NCBI RefSeq assembly: GCF_012271765.1
Contig: NZ_VRKO01000007.1
Span: 62,001 to 126,000, forward strand
Direction: 5' to 3'
Source: Erwinia rhapontici
Lineage (GTDB): Bacteria > Pseudomonadota > Gammaproteobacteria > Enterobacterales > Enterobacteriaceae
Length of the DNA: 64,000 bases
A model generated the notes under the pieces. The model was not told the DNA's origin. It made no database searches and was given only the letters and a program-made list of their open reading frames with translations. This document shows, one piece after another, positions 16,607 to 24,841 of the stretch (positions are counted from its first letter, which is position 1; each line of letters starts with the position of its first letter). The translations under genes were made by a program, and so were the position numbers.

Positions 16607-18646
16607 ATGCCGACGACTGAAATACCAGGAAAACCTCAAAAAGATCGTATTAATCCCGTGGTTTTCTATACCTCAGCAGCGCTTATCCTGCTGTTCTCCT
16701 TTACCACTATCCTGTTCACTGATTTTTCCGACCGCTGGATTAATCGCACCCTCGACTGGGTATCCAACACCTTCGGCTGGTACTACCTGCTGGCGGCCAC
16801 GCTGTACATCGTGTTCGTGATTTTCATGGCCTGCTCACGCTTTGGCTCCATCAAGCTCGGTCCTGAACAGTCGAAACCTGAATTCAGTCTGATGAGCTGG
16901 GCGGCCATGCTGTTCGCTGCGGGTATCGGTATCGACCTGATGTTCTTCTCGGTGGCGGAACCGGTCACCCAGTATATGATGCCACCGGAAGGCCAGGGCC
17001 AGACGATGGAAGCGGCGCGTCAGGCGATGGTCTGGACGTTGTTCCACTACGGTCTGACTGGCTGGTCCATGTATGCCCTGATGGGCATCGCCCTCGGCTA
17101 CTTCAGCTACCGTTATGGCCTGCCGCTCACTATCCGTTCGGCGCTCTACCCTATTTTTGGTAAGCGCATTAACGGGCCCATTGGTCATACCGTGGATATC
17201 GCTGCCGTGCTGGGGACCATCTTTGGTATTGCCACCACGCTCGGTATTGGCGTGGTACAGCTTAACTACGGGCTGAAGGTGCTGTTTGACGTACCGGAAG
17301 GGCTGACAGCGCAGGCCGGGCTGATTGTCCTGTCGGTGATCATGGCCACCATCTCTGTGACCTCCGGGGTGAATAAAGGCATTCGCTTCCTGTCGGAACT
17401 CAACGTGTTACTGGCCTTTGGTCTGATCCTGTTCGTGCTGTTTGTTGGCGATACCAGCTTCCTGCTGAACGCGCTGGTGCTCAACGTCGGGGATTATATC
17501 AACCGCTTTATGGGCATGACGCTGAACAGTTTCGCCTTTGACCGTCCGACCGAATGGATGAACAACTGGACGCTGTTCTTCTGGGCCTGGTGGGTTGCCT
17601 GGTCGCCGTTTGTCGGTCTGTTCCTCGCACGTATCTCCCGTGGACGTACCATTCGTCAGTTTGTGGTGGGAACGCTGACCATTCCGTTTATCTTCACCCT
17701 GCTGTGGTTGTCGATCTTCGGTAACAGCGCACTGTATGAGATCATTCACGGCAATATGGCTTTCGCTGAGGAGACCATGGCGCATCCGGAGCGGGGTTTC
17801 TACAGTCTGCTGGCGCAGTATCCTGGCTTTACCTTCAGTGCCTCGGTGGCCACCATTACCGGACTGCTGTTCTATGTTACCTCCGCTGACTCCGGCTCCC
17901 TGGTGCTGGGTAACTTTACCTCGCGTCTGGCCGACATCAATAATGATGCGCCCAACTGGCTGCGTATCTTCTGGTCGGTTGCCATTGGTGTGCTGACGCT
18001 GGGGATGCTGATGGTGAACGGCGTCACAGCATTACAGAAAACCACGGTGATCATGGGGCTGCCGTTCAGCTTTGTGATCTTCTTTGTGATGGCCGGTCTG
18101 TATAAATCATTGCGCGTGGAAGATCATCGCCGTGCCAGTGCAACAGTGAACACGCCACCGGTACCGGTATCGCGCGACGATCGCCTTAACTGGAAACAGC
18201 GTATCTCGCGTGTGATGAACTATCCGGGCACGACTCATACGCGTAAAATGCTGGATGAGGTCTGCCGCCCTGCCATGGAAGAGGTGGGACGTGAGCTGGA
18301 GCGCCGAGGGGCGAAAGTGCAGGTGAATGAGCTGCCCGCCGTGGATGACGAGCGTCTGAACCATCTGGAACTGCTGGTGGATATGGCTGATGAGCAGAGC
18401 TTCCTCTACCAGATTTGGCCGCAGCGTTATTCGGTTCCGGCGTTTACTTATCGTGCACGCAGTGGGAAATCGGACTACTTCCGTCTGGAGACCTTCCTGC
18501 TGGAGGGGACACAGGGCAACGATTTGATGGACTACACCCGTGAGCAGATCATCAATGACATTCTCGACCAGTATGAACGGCACCTGACCTTCCTGCATAT
18601 TCACCGGGAAGCGCCGGGTAACGCCATGCCTTTCCCCGAAGCGTAA
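16607..18646 (+). CDS. betT: High-affinity choline transporter BetT (BCCT family)
   Basis: 679-aa sodium- or proton-coupled BCCT carrier. Twelve membrane helices can be followed from NPVVFYTSAALILLFSF to LPFSFVIFFVMAGLY; the BCCT signature lies around NWTLFFWAWWVAWSPFVG. A cytoplasmic C-terminal tail of about 150 residues follows, as in E. coli BetT, where it senses osmolality. I chose the ATG at 16607 with GGAG 7 nt upstream; the open frame extends 80 codons further up but that part is AT-rich and not transporter-like. Supplies choline for glycine betaine. betIBA genes are not adjacent. Confidence 0.93.
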   Translation: MPTTEIPGKPQKDRINPVVFYTSAALILLFSFTTILFTDFSDRWINRTLDWVSNTFGWYYLLAATLYIVFVIFMACSRFGSIKLGPEQSKPEFSLMSWAAMLFAAGIGIDLMFFSVAEPVTQYMMPPEGQGQTMEAARQAMVWTLFHYGLTGWSMYALMGIALGYFSYRYGLPLTIRSALYPIFGKRINGPIGHTVDIAAVLGTIFGIATTLGIGVVQLNYGLKVLFDVPEGLTAQAGLIVLSVIMATISVTSGVNKGIRFLSELNVLLAFGLILFVLFVGDTSFLLNALVLNVGDYINRFMGMTLNSFAFDRPTEWMNNWTLFFWAWWVAWSPFVGLFLARISRGRTIRQFVVGTLTIPFIFTLLWLSIFGNSALYEIIHGNMAFAEETMAHPERGFYSLLAQYPGFTFSASVATITGLLFYVTSADSGSLVLGNFTSRLADINNDAPNWLRIFWSVAIGVLTLGMLMVNGVTALQKTTVIMGLPFSFVIFFVMAGLYKSLRVEDHRRASATVNTPPVPVSRDDRLNWKQRISRVMNYPGTTHTRKMLDEVCRPAMEEVGRELERRGAKVQVNELPAVDDERLNHLELLVDMADEQSFLYQIWPQRYSVPAFTYRARSGKSDYFRLETFLLEGTQGNDLMDYTREQIINDILDQYERHLTFLHIHREAPGNAMPFPEA

Positions 18647-18653
18647 CGGGTAT

Positions 18654-18682
18654 AAAAACCAGACTCCGGTCTGGTTTTTTTT
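18654..18682 (+). terminator. Rho-independent terminator after betT
   Basis: AAAAACCAGAC-TCCG-GTCTGGTTTTTTTT: perfect stem with a T-run immediately after, 8 nt past the betT stop. Confidence 0.92.
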
Positions 18683-18711
18683 GCATCAAACGGGGATAAT
18701 CATCTTTTAAT

Positions 18712-18738
18712 GGTCTATATTCAGACCGGTTGCGCAAC
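18712..18738. promoter_or_regulatory. Palindromic operator of the toxin-antitoxin pair
   Basis: Two palindromes sit side by side upstream of the antitoxin: GGTCT-ATATTC-AGACC (18712-18727) and GTTGCGCAAC (18729-18738). Antitoxins of the Phd/YefM type autoregulate through such sites. Inferred from position and symmetry. Confidence 0.5.
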
Positions 18739-18758
18739 ACGTTCAACGGGAGAATCCA

Positions 18759-18992
18759 GTGAGAGTAGAAACGATCAGCCACATTAAAAAAAATGCCGCC
18801 ACGCTCGACGTCTCCGAGCCTATCATCGTGACGCAGAATGGTATCCCGGCCTACGTTATCGAATCCTATGCTGACAGGCAGGCTCGCGACAGTGCCGTTG
18901 CGTTGCTGAAACTGATGACGTTATCGGAAAAAGATGCGGCTGAGGGTAAGGTTTACTCACGCGATCAACTGTTAGCCAGTCTGGATAACTAA
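18759..18992 (+). CDS. Type II antitoxin, Phd/YefM family
   Basis: 77 aa. The N-terminal DNA-binding fold shows the family pattern ISHIKKNAATL, then PIIVTQNGIPAYVIESY; the C-terminal part (LLKLMTLSEKDAAEGKVYSR) would wrap the toxin. It starts with GTG at 18759 with GGGAGA 8 nt upstream. It is 5 nt before the toxin gene and has palindromic sites upstream. Confidence 0.85.
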   Translation: MRVETISHIKKNAATLDVSEPIIVTQNGIPAYVIESYADRQARDSAVALLKLMTLSEKDAAEGKVYSRDQLLASLDN

Positions 18993-18997
18993 CCGGA

Positions 18998-19327
18998 ATG
19001 GCAGATGTCACGATTGAATACACCGGGACGGCAAGAAGCACATTATTGCAGTTGAGAAATCATCTTATCGCCTGCGGCGTTGCGCCTTTTCCCGTCATTG
19101 AGTGCATTATTGATGAGTTCGAAAGCAAAGTGTCCGCTTTTCCTGTGGGCTGCCAGCTGTGCCCTGAATTGCTAAAAATTGGTTCTGACCGCTATCGCGA
19201 ATGCAATACGCAGAAGGATTACCGGGTACTTTACTCCGTCGACGGGTTTCGGATTCGGGCACACGCGGTACTGTCTCAACGACAGGATATTGTGCAGCTT
19301 TTGTATCAGCGACTGATTGAGTTTTGA
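18998..19327 (+). CDS. Type II toxin, RelE/ParE family
   Basis: 109 aa with the RelE/ParE fold pattern: VTIEYTGTARSTLLQLRNHL at the start and KDYRVLYSVDGFRIRAHAVL then QDIVQLL at the end. RelE members cut mRNA on the ribosome and ParE members poison gyrase; the sequence does not decide which. Its basic patch (RYRECNTQKDYRVLY) resembles RelE-type mRNA interferases. Pairs with the antitoxin at 18759-18992. Confidence 0.82.
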   Translation: MADVTIEYTGTARSTLLQLRNHLIACGVAPFPVIECIIDEFESKVSAFPVGCQLCPELLKIGSDRYRECNTQKDYRVLYSVDGFRIRAHAVLSQRQDIVQLLYQRLIEF

Positions 19328-19354
19328 TACCCGGTTTCTTCCGGGTACCGCCTT

Positions 19355-20215
19355 TCAGGCGAAGCGTTTCGCCCCCGCCACGCAGAGAATAATCGCGCCC
19401 GCACAGGCCACCATTCCGAGGGCTACGGGTTCATGAAGGAACAGGGCGCTGAGCAGCAGCCCGAAAAAAGGTTGCAGAAGCTGGAGCTGCCCTACCCCGG
19501 CAATGCCCCCCAGTGCCAGCCCGCGATACCAGAATATAAACCCAATCAGCATGCTGAACAGAGAGACGTAGCCGAGGCTGAGCCAGGCGGGAACGCTGAT
19601 GCCCTGCCAGCTGTGCGGTAAATTGATCAGACCTGTCACCGCCATCACCGGCAGCGCCAGCAGCAGTGCCCAGCTGATCACCTGCCAGCCACCAAGCCGC
19701 CGCGATAGCCCTGCCCCTTCTGCGTAGCCCAGACCGCACAGCAGAATAGCGGCCACCATCAGCAGATCCCCGGTTAACGATCCCGCCTGGTCGCTTGCGA
19801 TGGCAAATCCCGCAACGATGCCTGCACCCAGCAGGGAGAACAGCCAGAATGCCGGGCGGGGGCGTTCACCGCCTCTGAGTACGCCAAAAATGGCGGTGGA
19901 AAGCGGTAACAGACCGATAAACACCAGCGAATGCGCCGCAGTCATCTCTCGCAGGGCAAGCGCGGTCAGCAGCGGAAAACCCACGACGACGCCAGTGGCG
20001 ACAATTAACAGCGACAGGGCATCACTGCGCGCAGGACGTTTCTGACGTAATAGCAGTAATAATCCCCCGGCCAGTAACGCTGCAATGACCGCGCGGGCAG
20101 AGGTCAGAAACAGCGGCGAGAATCCCCCGATCGCTACCCTGGTCGCAGGCAGTGACCCGCTGAAAATGATCACCCCGGAAAGCCCACTCCACCACCCTGC
20201 TGTTGCTCGCGCCAT
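19355..20215 (-). CDS. EamA/DMT family transporter
   Basis: 286-aa inner-membrane protein with about ten helices in two EamA repeats (VIIFSGSLPATRVAIGGFSP opening the first; LGYVSLFSMLIGFIFWYRGL in the second). Such proteins often export amino acids or metabolites. Start ATG at 20215 has AGAGGAC upstream; the longer frame adds 50 non-membrane residues that overlap the divergent MocR promoter. Divergent from the MocR regulator, which probably controls it. Confidence 0.85.
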   Translation of the reverse strand: MARATAGWWSGLSGVIIFSGSLPATRVAIGGFSPLFLTSARAVIAALLAGGLLLLLRQKRPARSDALSLLIVATGVVVGFPLLTALALREMTAAHSLVFIGLLPLSTAIFGVLRGGERPRPAFWLFSLLGAGIVAGFAIASDQAGSLTGDLLMVAAILLCGLGYAEGAGLSRRLGGWQVISWALLLALPVMAVTGLINLPHSWQGISVPAWLSLGYVSLFSMLIGFIFWYRGLALGGIAGVGQLQLLQPFFGLLLSALFLHEPVALGMVACAGAIILCVAGAKRFA

Positions 20216-20292
20216 ATGTCCTCTGCTATGAATATAAACGGTAAACTCCCGCTGATAGTAGAGCGCATCGCGTGCAGTTCGAAGATACACTG

Positions 20293-20336
20293 CCATACAA
20301 TTTCGTTGTTCTGTATGGCTTACACTACCCATACAG
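20293..20336. promoter_or_regulatory. Repeated CCATACA boxes between DMT and MocR genes
   Basis: CCATACAA (20293-20300), inverted TGTATGG (20312-20318) and CCATACAG (20329-20336) lie in the divergent promoter region. MocR regulators bind paired repeats of this kind, so these are candidate operator boxes for the adjacent regulator. Confidence 0.5.
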
Positions 20337-20339
20337 TTG

Positions 20340-21737
20340 ATGGCTGAAAAACCGATGACCCGCACAGAAACTCTGATTGATGATATCCGCCGCAGGATCG
20401 TGACAGGCGCGCTGGCCCCCGGCGAGCGGCTGGCATCGGTACGTCGCTATGCCGCTATGATGACCGTGTCACCTTCTACGGTGGTGGAAGCTTATGATCG
20501 GCTGGCAGCCGAAGGGCTGATCCGTGCGCGTCGCGGGTCCGGTTTTTACGTTTCCAGCACCCCGCTGGTGACGCGTAGCCTGGCGGATACCCGCAGTGCA
20601 CGTCGCCGTGAAGTCGATCCGTTCTGGGTTTCACGTCAGTCGCTGGATGCCAGTGCGGATGAGCTGACGCCCGGCTGTGGATGGTTGCCTGCCGACTGGA
20701 TGCCTGATGAGGCGTTGCGAAAAGGCCTGCGCCAGCTAACGCGTTCACCCGATACCCTGCTGACGGACTACGGCAGTTCACGCGGTTCAATCGTCTTACG
20801 GCGTCTGCTGCTGGCACGCTTTGCCCAGGAAGGGCTGTCGGCGTCAATGGAACAACTGATGCTGACCGGGTCGGGTAGCCAGGCGCTGGATTTACTCTGC
20901 CGGTTTCTGCTGCGTCCGGGTGACAGCGTGGTGGTGGACGATCCCTGCTACTTCAATTTTCAGGCGCTGCTGCGTGCCCATCAGGTGAATATTGTTGGCG
21001 TGACCTATACCCCAACCGGGCCGGATATCGCGGTGTTTGAACAGGTCCTCGCGACGGTGCGTCCCCGCCTGTATATCACCAACTCCGCGCTGCATAATCC
21101 CACCGGCGCCTGTCTTTCCGCGCAAACCGCCTATCGGGTGCTGAGTGCCGCCGCGGCAAACGACACCCTGATTATTGAGGATGATATCTTTGCCGACTTC
21201 GAACCCGATCCTTCCCCTCGGCTGGCAATCCCCGATGGGCTTGATCGTGTTATCCGCACGGGCAGCTTCTCGAAAACGCTCTCGGCTTCCGTGCGCTGTG
21301 GCTATATCGCCTGTCGCGCAGAGTGGATTGAAGGACTGATTGACCTGCAAATTGCCACCAACTTCGGTGGCCCCAGCCCATTATCCAGCGAGCTGATCGC
21401 CAGCGTACTGGCCGGGGGAAGCTATCGTAAACATCTGGCTGACGTCATCACGCGATTGGATCGCGCCAGAAAAGAGGCCACCGAACGCCTGAGCGCGCTG
21501 GGGATTACTCCGTGGATGGTGCCACGCGGCGGTTTCTACCTCTGGTGTCGCCTGCCGGAGGGCGTTGACTCTGCACTGATCGCCCAGCGTTGCCGGGAAG
21601 AGGGTGTCGTACTTGCCCCGGGGAATGTGTTCAGCGTTTCCCAGTCAGCGACAGCATATTTGCGTTTCAACGTGGCGCATCTGAATGCCCGTGTTTACCG
21701 CGTATTGCAACAGGCGATAGCGGAACAGCAGTCTTAA
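20340..21737 (+). CDS. MocR-type regulator (GntR DNA-binding + PLP aminotransferase-like)
   Basis: 465 aa. Residues 5-75 are a GntR winged helix (RRRIVTGALAPGERLASVRR, SPSTVVEAYDRLAAEGL); the rest is an aminotransferase class I/II-like domain with the PLP lysine in GSFSKTLSASVRCGY and HNPTG-type loop HNPTGACLS. Such proteins sense PLP or an amino compound. Start is uncertain: ATG at 20340 is used, ATG at 20355 (MTRTETL) is equally possible, and neither has a clear Shine-Dalgarno. Divergently arranged with the DMT transporter, its likely target. Confidence 0.88.
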   Translation: MAEKPMTRTETLIDDIRRRIVTGALAPGERLASVRRYAAMMTVSPSTVVEAYDRLAAEGLIRARRGSGFYVSSTPLVTRSLADTRSARRREVDPFWVSRQSLDASADELTPGCGWLPADWMPDEALRKGLRQLTRSPDTLLTDYGSSRGSIVLRRLLLARFAQEGLSASMEQLMLTGSGSQALDLLCRFLLRPGDSVVVDDPCYFNFQALLRAHQVNIVGVTYTPTGPDIAVFEQVLATVRPRLYITNSALHNPTGACLSAQTAYRVLSAAAANDTLIIEDDIFADFEPDPSPRLAIPDGLDRVIRTGSFSKTLSASVRCGYIACRAEWIEGLIDLQIATNFGGPSPLSSELIASVLAGGSYRKHLADVITRLDRARKEATERLSALGITPWMVPRGGFYLWCRLPEGVDSALIAQRCREEGVVLAPGNVFSVSQSATAYLRFNVAHLNARVYRVLQQAIAEQQS

Positions 21738-21779
21738 AGTGAAGTAGATCAGGTCATTTTTTGTCCATTATGAGGATAG

Positions 21780-22211
21780 TGTGATCTGACAGGCACAAAC
21801 AGATCGTTATTTTATTTAGGCTGCCCGTCATGCGGTACGGGTTATATGCACTCTGGCAGTGGTGGCGGTGCGGGGAAATGCATTGTCGGGGATCTTCGTT
21901 TTGAACATTATTTCGATAAAGCCAGCCCAAACCTTCTGCAGTATTGCCTGACCGGAAAACATATCCCGGAGGCGGTACTGATCATGCGCAAAGCAGGCGG
22001 TTCTCCACTGGAATATCTGCGTATCACGCTTCAGGAAATTATTATTACCGGGGTTGAGTCTGTCGGTTATAACACCATGCCTGCCGCCAGAGAGGAGGTC
22101 GCACTCTCTTTCTCACGCGTAAAGGTTGATTATGTTCTACAGAATGCGGAAGGGACATCTGCGGGTACGATTTCTACAGGGTTCGACATTAAAGCGAATG
22201 CCATCATTTAA
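21780..22211 (+). pseudogene. 5'-truncated hcp (type VI secretion tube protein)
   Basis: The frame from MHSGSGGGAGK (ATG at 21846) to the stop at 22211 gives 121 residues that match the C-terminal three quarters of Hcp: DLRFEHYFDKASPNLLQYCL, LIMRKAGGSPLEYLRITLQE, then VSFSRVKVDY-like strands. The first 40 or so residues of a normal Hcp (the WSWG region) are missing; upstream codons to the stop at 21777 read unrelated sequence. So it is probably a remnant, or a tag-like fragment whose product could still be made. It precedes an amidase effector, the usual order in orphan hcp islands. Confidence 0.75.
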
Positions 22212-22238
22212 GTAAGCTGAACACAAGGAAGGGTAAAT

Positions 22239-22838
22239 ATGTTATTTGTGGATAAAAATGGTTTAGTAGATGCAACACGTATTAGTGTAAAACGATTCCG
22301 TACGATAGAACGTGGGGATATGGATCAAGTGAATGGGATTGTGGTGCATCAGACCGGTGGTTCAACTGCTGAGAGTGCTTTCAATAGCTACCAAAGTGCA
22401 GGTGCAAACGGCGCTCATTTCTTGATAGATAAAGAAGGTAAGATCTATCAAACCGCGTCATTGTTTAAAGTGACAAATCATGTTGGAAATATAAGATCCA
22501 GGTGTTACATGGAGAAAAAATGCACTCCATCTGAGATTTCCACAATAAGACCATTTTTAAATAAATATAAAAAACTTTCTCATTTAGAACAGAAGAAATC
22601 ATATCCTGAAAGGTATCCAGCGAATTTCGACTCATTAGGCATTGAAGTTGTGGGTAAACCTGTTTCCGGTGAGGGAGAAAATGCCATTTATGAAACAGTC
22701 AATGATGCACAAAACAGTGCATTAAAATGGCTTGTTTATGAATTGTCGGATACGTTGAAAATATCAATGTCTGAGGTGTTTAGACATCCGGAAGTGTCAT
22801 ACAAAGTTAAGACTGAGGCAGGCACTGCAAAATGGTAA
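22239..22838 (+). CDS. Type VI amidase effector (N-acetylmuramoyl-L-alanine amidase fold)
   Basis: 199 aa with an Amidase_2/PGRP domain: VVHQTGGS (His37), AHFLIDKEGKIYQTA (His60) and, near the end, FRHPEVSYK (His183) followed by KTEAGTAKW. These positions fit zinc ligands and active-site residues of peptidoglycan amidases. There is no signal peptide, as expected for an effector injected by a T6SS. AGGAAGG precedes the ATG. Its last 7 bases overlap the first immunity-like gene. Base composition is clearly AT-rich against neighbours, indicating transfer. Confidence 0.82.
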   Translation: MLFVDKNGLVDATRISVKRFRTIERGDMDQVNGIVVHQTGGSTAESAFNSYQSAGANGAHFLIDKEGKIYQTASLFKVTNHVGNIRSRCYMEKKCTPSEISTIRPFLNKYKKLSHLEQKKSYPERYPANFDSLGIEVVGKPVSGEGENAIYETVNDAQNSALKWLVYELSDTLKISMSEVFRHPEVSYKVKTEAGTAKW

Positions 22839-23248
22839 GGTACGGCTATTTTATATTATTATTGGTATTCGCCATCCCTGTAGCTTTTGCAACACATGTA
22901 CCGTCCAGGAAAATTGTTGAGATAAAAATCAATGAAGTGGGTAAAAGCGAAGATGCATCGGAAAATGTTAAAAGTGGCTGTCGGACATTCGTCATTACAG
23001 AGGTGGATGTAAGATCCTTTTTTTCAAAATCTTATCCAGTTCCATTAAAATTCAATGTTCACGATCGCTATTCTCCCTGCTTTTCCAGAGGTGAAGTTAA
23101 GTTTAGCGATAACACACGAGGCGAGTGGAAAATATCCTCCAGTGGCGGGGGAACCTTGCTCTGGGATACTGGAGATGTGGCAACATTATTTTATGATGAC
23201 TATCAATGGACAGATCCGTTTGAAGACACGTACAGCAGCGAGAACTGA
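22832..23248 (+). CDS. Putative periplasmic immunity protein 1 for the amidase effector
   Basis: 138 aa with a signal peptide (YGYFILLLVFAIPVAFA). The mature part has two cysteines (SGCRTF and YSPCF) and ends in WTDPFEDTY. No family is recognised by name. It overlaps the effector gene by 7 nt and is exported, as needed to protect the cell's own peptidoglycan. It shares its cysteine spacing and the SPC...G.V.F and DPFE.TY patterns with the next gene, so the two are tandem paralogues. Confidence 0.65.
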   Translation: MVRYGYFILLLVFAIPVAFATHVPSRKIVEIKINEVGKSEDASENVKSGCRTFVITEVDVRSFFSKSYPVPLKFNVHDRYSPCFSRGEVKFSDNTRGEWKISSSGGGTLLWDTGDVATLFYDDYQWTDPFEDTYSSEN

Positions 23249-23251
23249 AAA

Positions 23252-23683
23252 ATGGTCAATATAAAGTTAATGGCATTTTTTATCATTTATTTATTTTCAG
23301 GTTTTTCATATTCAAAGGAGGTCAAAAATATTGAGAACCTCAAATATGACATCGTCGATGAAGGGCGCAGTAAGGTTGAGCAGGAAGGGTGTGCATTGTT
23401 CAGACCTACTAAGGAACAACTTACTGACTACTTTAATCAGGCTGATAAAATGGACGAAGGTGGCTCAGTAGGGCATCAGTATTATTCACCGTGCATAACA
23501 GTAGGAAAAGTTACCTTCGAAGACGGAAATTCAGTGAGCTTTACACTACAGTCAAGTGGATTCACTTCGGGTAACTTCGGGAACAAAGAGGCCATCTATT
23601 TTTTTCACAAAGACAACAAATGGTATGACCCTTTCGAGTGTACTTATGCCATGGGCGATGAATCCGAACCGGGATGCGATTAA
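23252..23683 (+). CDS. Putative periplasmic immunity protein 2 (paralogue of the previous gene)
   Basis: 143 aa with a signal peptide (IKLMAFFIIYLFSGFSYS). Cysteines fall at EGCALF and YSPCI, and the C-terminus has WYDPFECTYAM, parallel to the upstream gene. It carries two further cysteines near the C-terminus (ECTY, PGCD). It begins 3 nt after the previous stop. Probably an immunity duplicate that diverged to bind a different effector. AT-rich. Confidence 0.6.
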   Translation: MVNIKLMAFFIIYLFSGFSYSKEVKNIENLKYDIVDEGRSKVEQEGCALFRPTKEQLTDYFNQADKMDEGGSVGHQYYSPCITVGKVTFEDGNSVSFTLQSSGFTSGNFGNKEAIYFFHKDNKWYDPFECTYAMGDESEPGCD

Positions 23684-23717
23684 ACAGCCTGATAAAACGG
23701 ATAAAGCCTTACCGCCT

Positions 23718-23743
23718 GGAGTACGTCTTCACTGGCGTACTCC
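23718..23743. terminator. Hairpin between the effector island and LysR gene
   Basis: GGAGTACG-N10-CGTACTCC stem-loop in the convergent gap; no long T-run, so it is a weak terminator candidate for either side. Confidence 0.4.
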
Positions 23744-23758
23744 GTTTCTGCCTTCACA

Positions 23759-24760
23759 TTAAAAATCCTCTCGTTCCTGGCATGTCGGTTGGTCTCGCTC
23801 AGACATCCAATCCGCGCTGGCTGTCGTTTCATCCTCACCCGTTTTACCCATCTCCCCCCGCAGTTTTTCCAGTAGCCACAGCAATGCCGGGTCGTGACTG
23901 CGGCGGGTGTTCCACATCAGGGAGAGCGTAAAGTCCGGGGCGCTGACCGGAACGGCGCTACGGCATAAACCATAATGGTCAACCCAGCCGCTGGCCAGCC
24001 CGGTGGGAACGGTGGTCAGCGCGGGGATCTGCTTCAGCATTAACGGCAGTGACGAGAAATGCGGCGTCACATAGCGTACCCGGCGAGTGAGATTCTGGCG
24101 GCCCAGCTGTTCGTCTATCTGGCTGTGGCTGGCTCCCCGATAAGAAACCAGAAGGTGATCGTGAGAGAGATATTCTTCAATGGTTAGCGGCGAAGTAAGT
24201 GCTAACTGGTGGGGGTGCCAGAGCGTACAAAACCCCATGCGAACGACAGGCTCACGGATGACATCCGCAGGCGCCCCCTGCCCGACAGAGATCGCCACAT
24301 CAACCTTATCGCGCTGCACCAGCTCTTCGTCGAGAAACGGATCGCTGGCCGTCGTCTGCAGTTGGATTCCGGGTGCCTCGCTGGCGAGTGTCGCCAGCAG
24401 CCCCGGCATCAGCCAGCGTTCCACCCAGTCACTCATCCCCAGGCGGAAAGTGTGCTCGTCCGTTGTCGGGTTAAATGTGGGCGGCTGAAACAGCACCTGC
24501 TGCATCTGTTCCATCATCGGCAGCAGTGAGGCGACCAGCGCCTCCGCACGCGGCGTCGGCGCCATGCCTTTTGCCGTGCGCACAAACAGCGGATCGTTAA
24601 ACATGGTGCGCAGCCGCGCCAGCGCGCCGCTGACGGCAGGTTGCCCCAGATGCAGCCGCTCAGCCGTACGGGATACGCTCCCCTCCCGGTGCAGCACCAG
24701 CAGCACCGTCAACAGGTTCAGGTCAATGCGACTAAAATCATTTTCTCTGATGTTGCTCAT
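23759..24760 (-). CDS. LysR-family transcriptional regulator
   Basis: 333 aa. The N-terminal winged helix reads DLNLLTVLLVLHREGSVSRT and LHLGQPAVSGALARLR, with FVRTAKGMAPTPRA after it, as in the NodD/SyrM-like branch of LysR proteins. The effector domain follows. ATG at 24760 (MSNIRENDFSRIDLN) was chosen because the family starts just before FSRIDLN. Divergent from the metallo-beta-lactamase-fold gene, its likely target. Confidence 0.88.
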   Translation of the reverse strand: MSNIRENDFSRIDLNLLTVLLVLHREGSVSRTAERLHLGQPAVSGALARLRTMFNDPLFVRTAKGMAPTPRAEALVASLLPMMEQMQQVLFQPPTFNPTTDEHTFRLGMSDWVERWLMPGLLATLASEAPGIQLQTTASDPFLDEELVQRDKVDVAISVGQGAPADVIREPVVRMGFCTLWHPHQLALTSPLTIEEYLSHDHLLVSYRGASHSQIDEQLGRQNLTRRVRYVTPHFSSLPLMLKQIPALTTVPTGLASGWVDHYGLCRSAVPVSAPDFTLSLMWNTRRSHDPALLWLLEKLRGEMGKTGEDETTASADWMSERDQPTCQEREDF

Positions 24761-24841
24761 TATTTTAATCGATTTGAATGATGATGAGGCGGTCAGGATA
24801 CTGTCATCCACGCCAAAACAACACGACTAAGTGAGACTATC

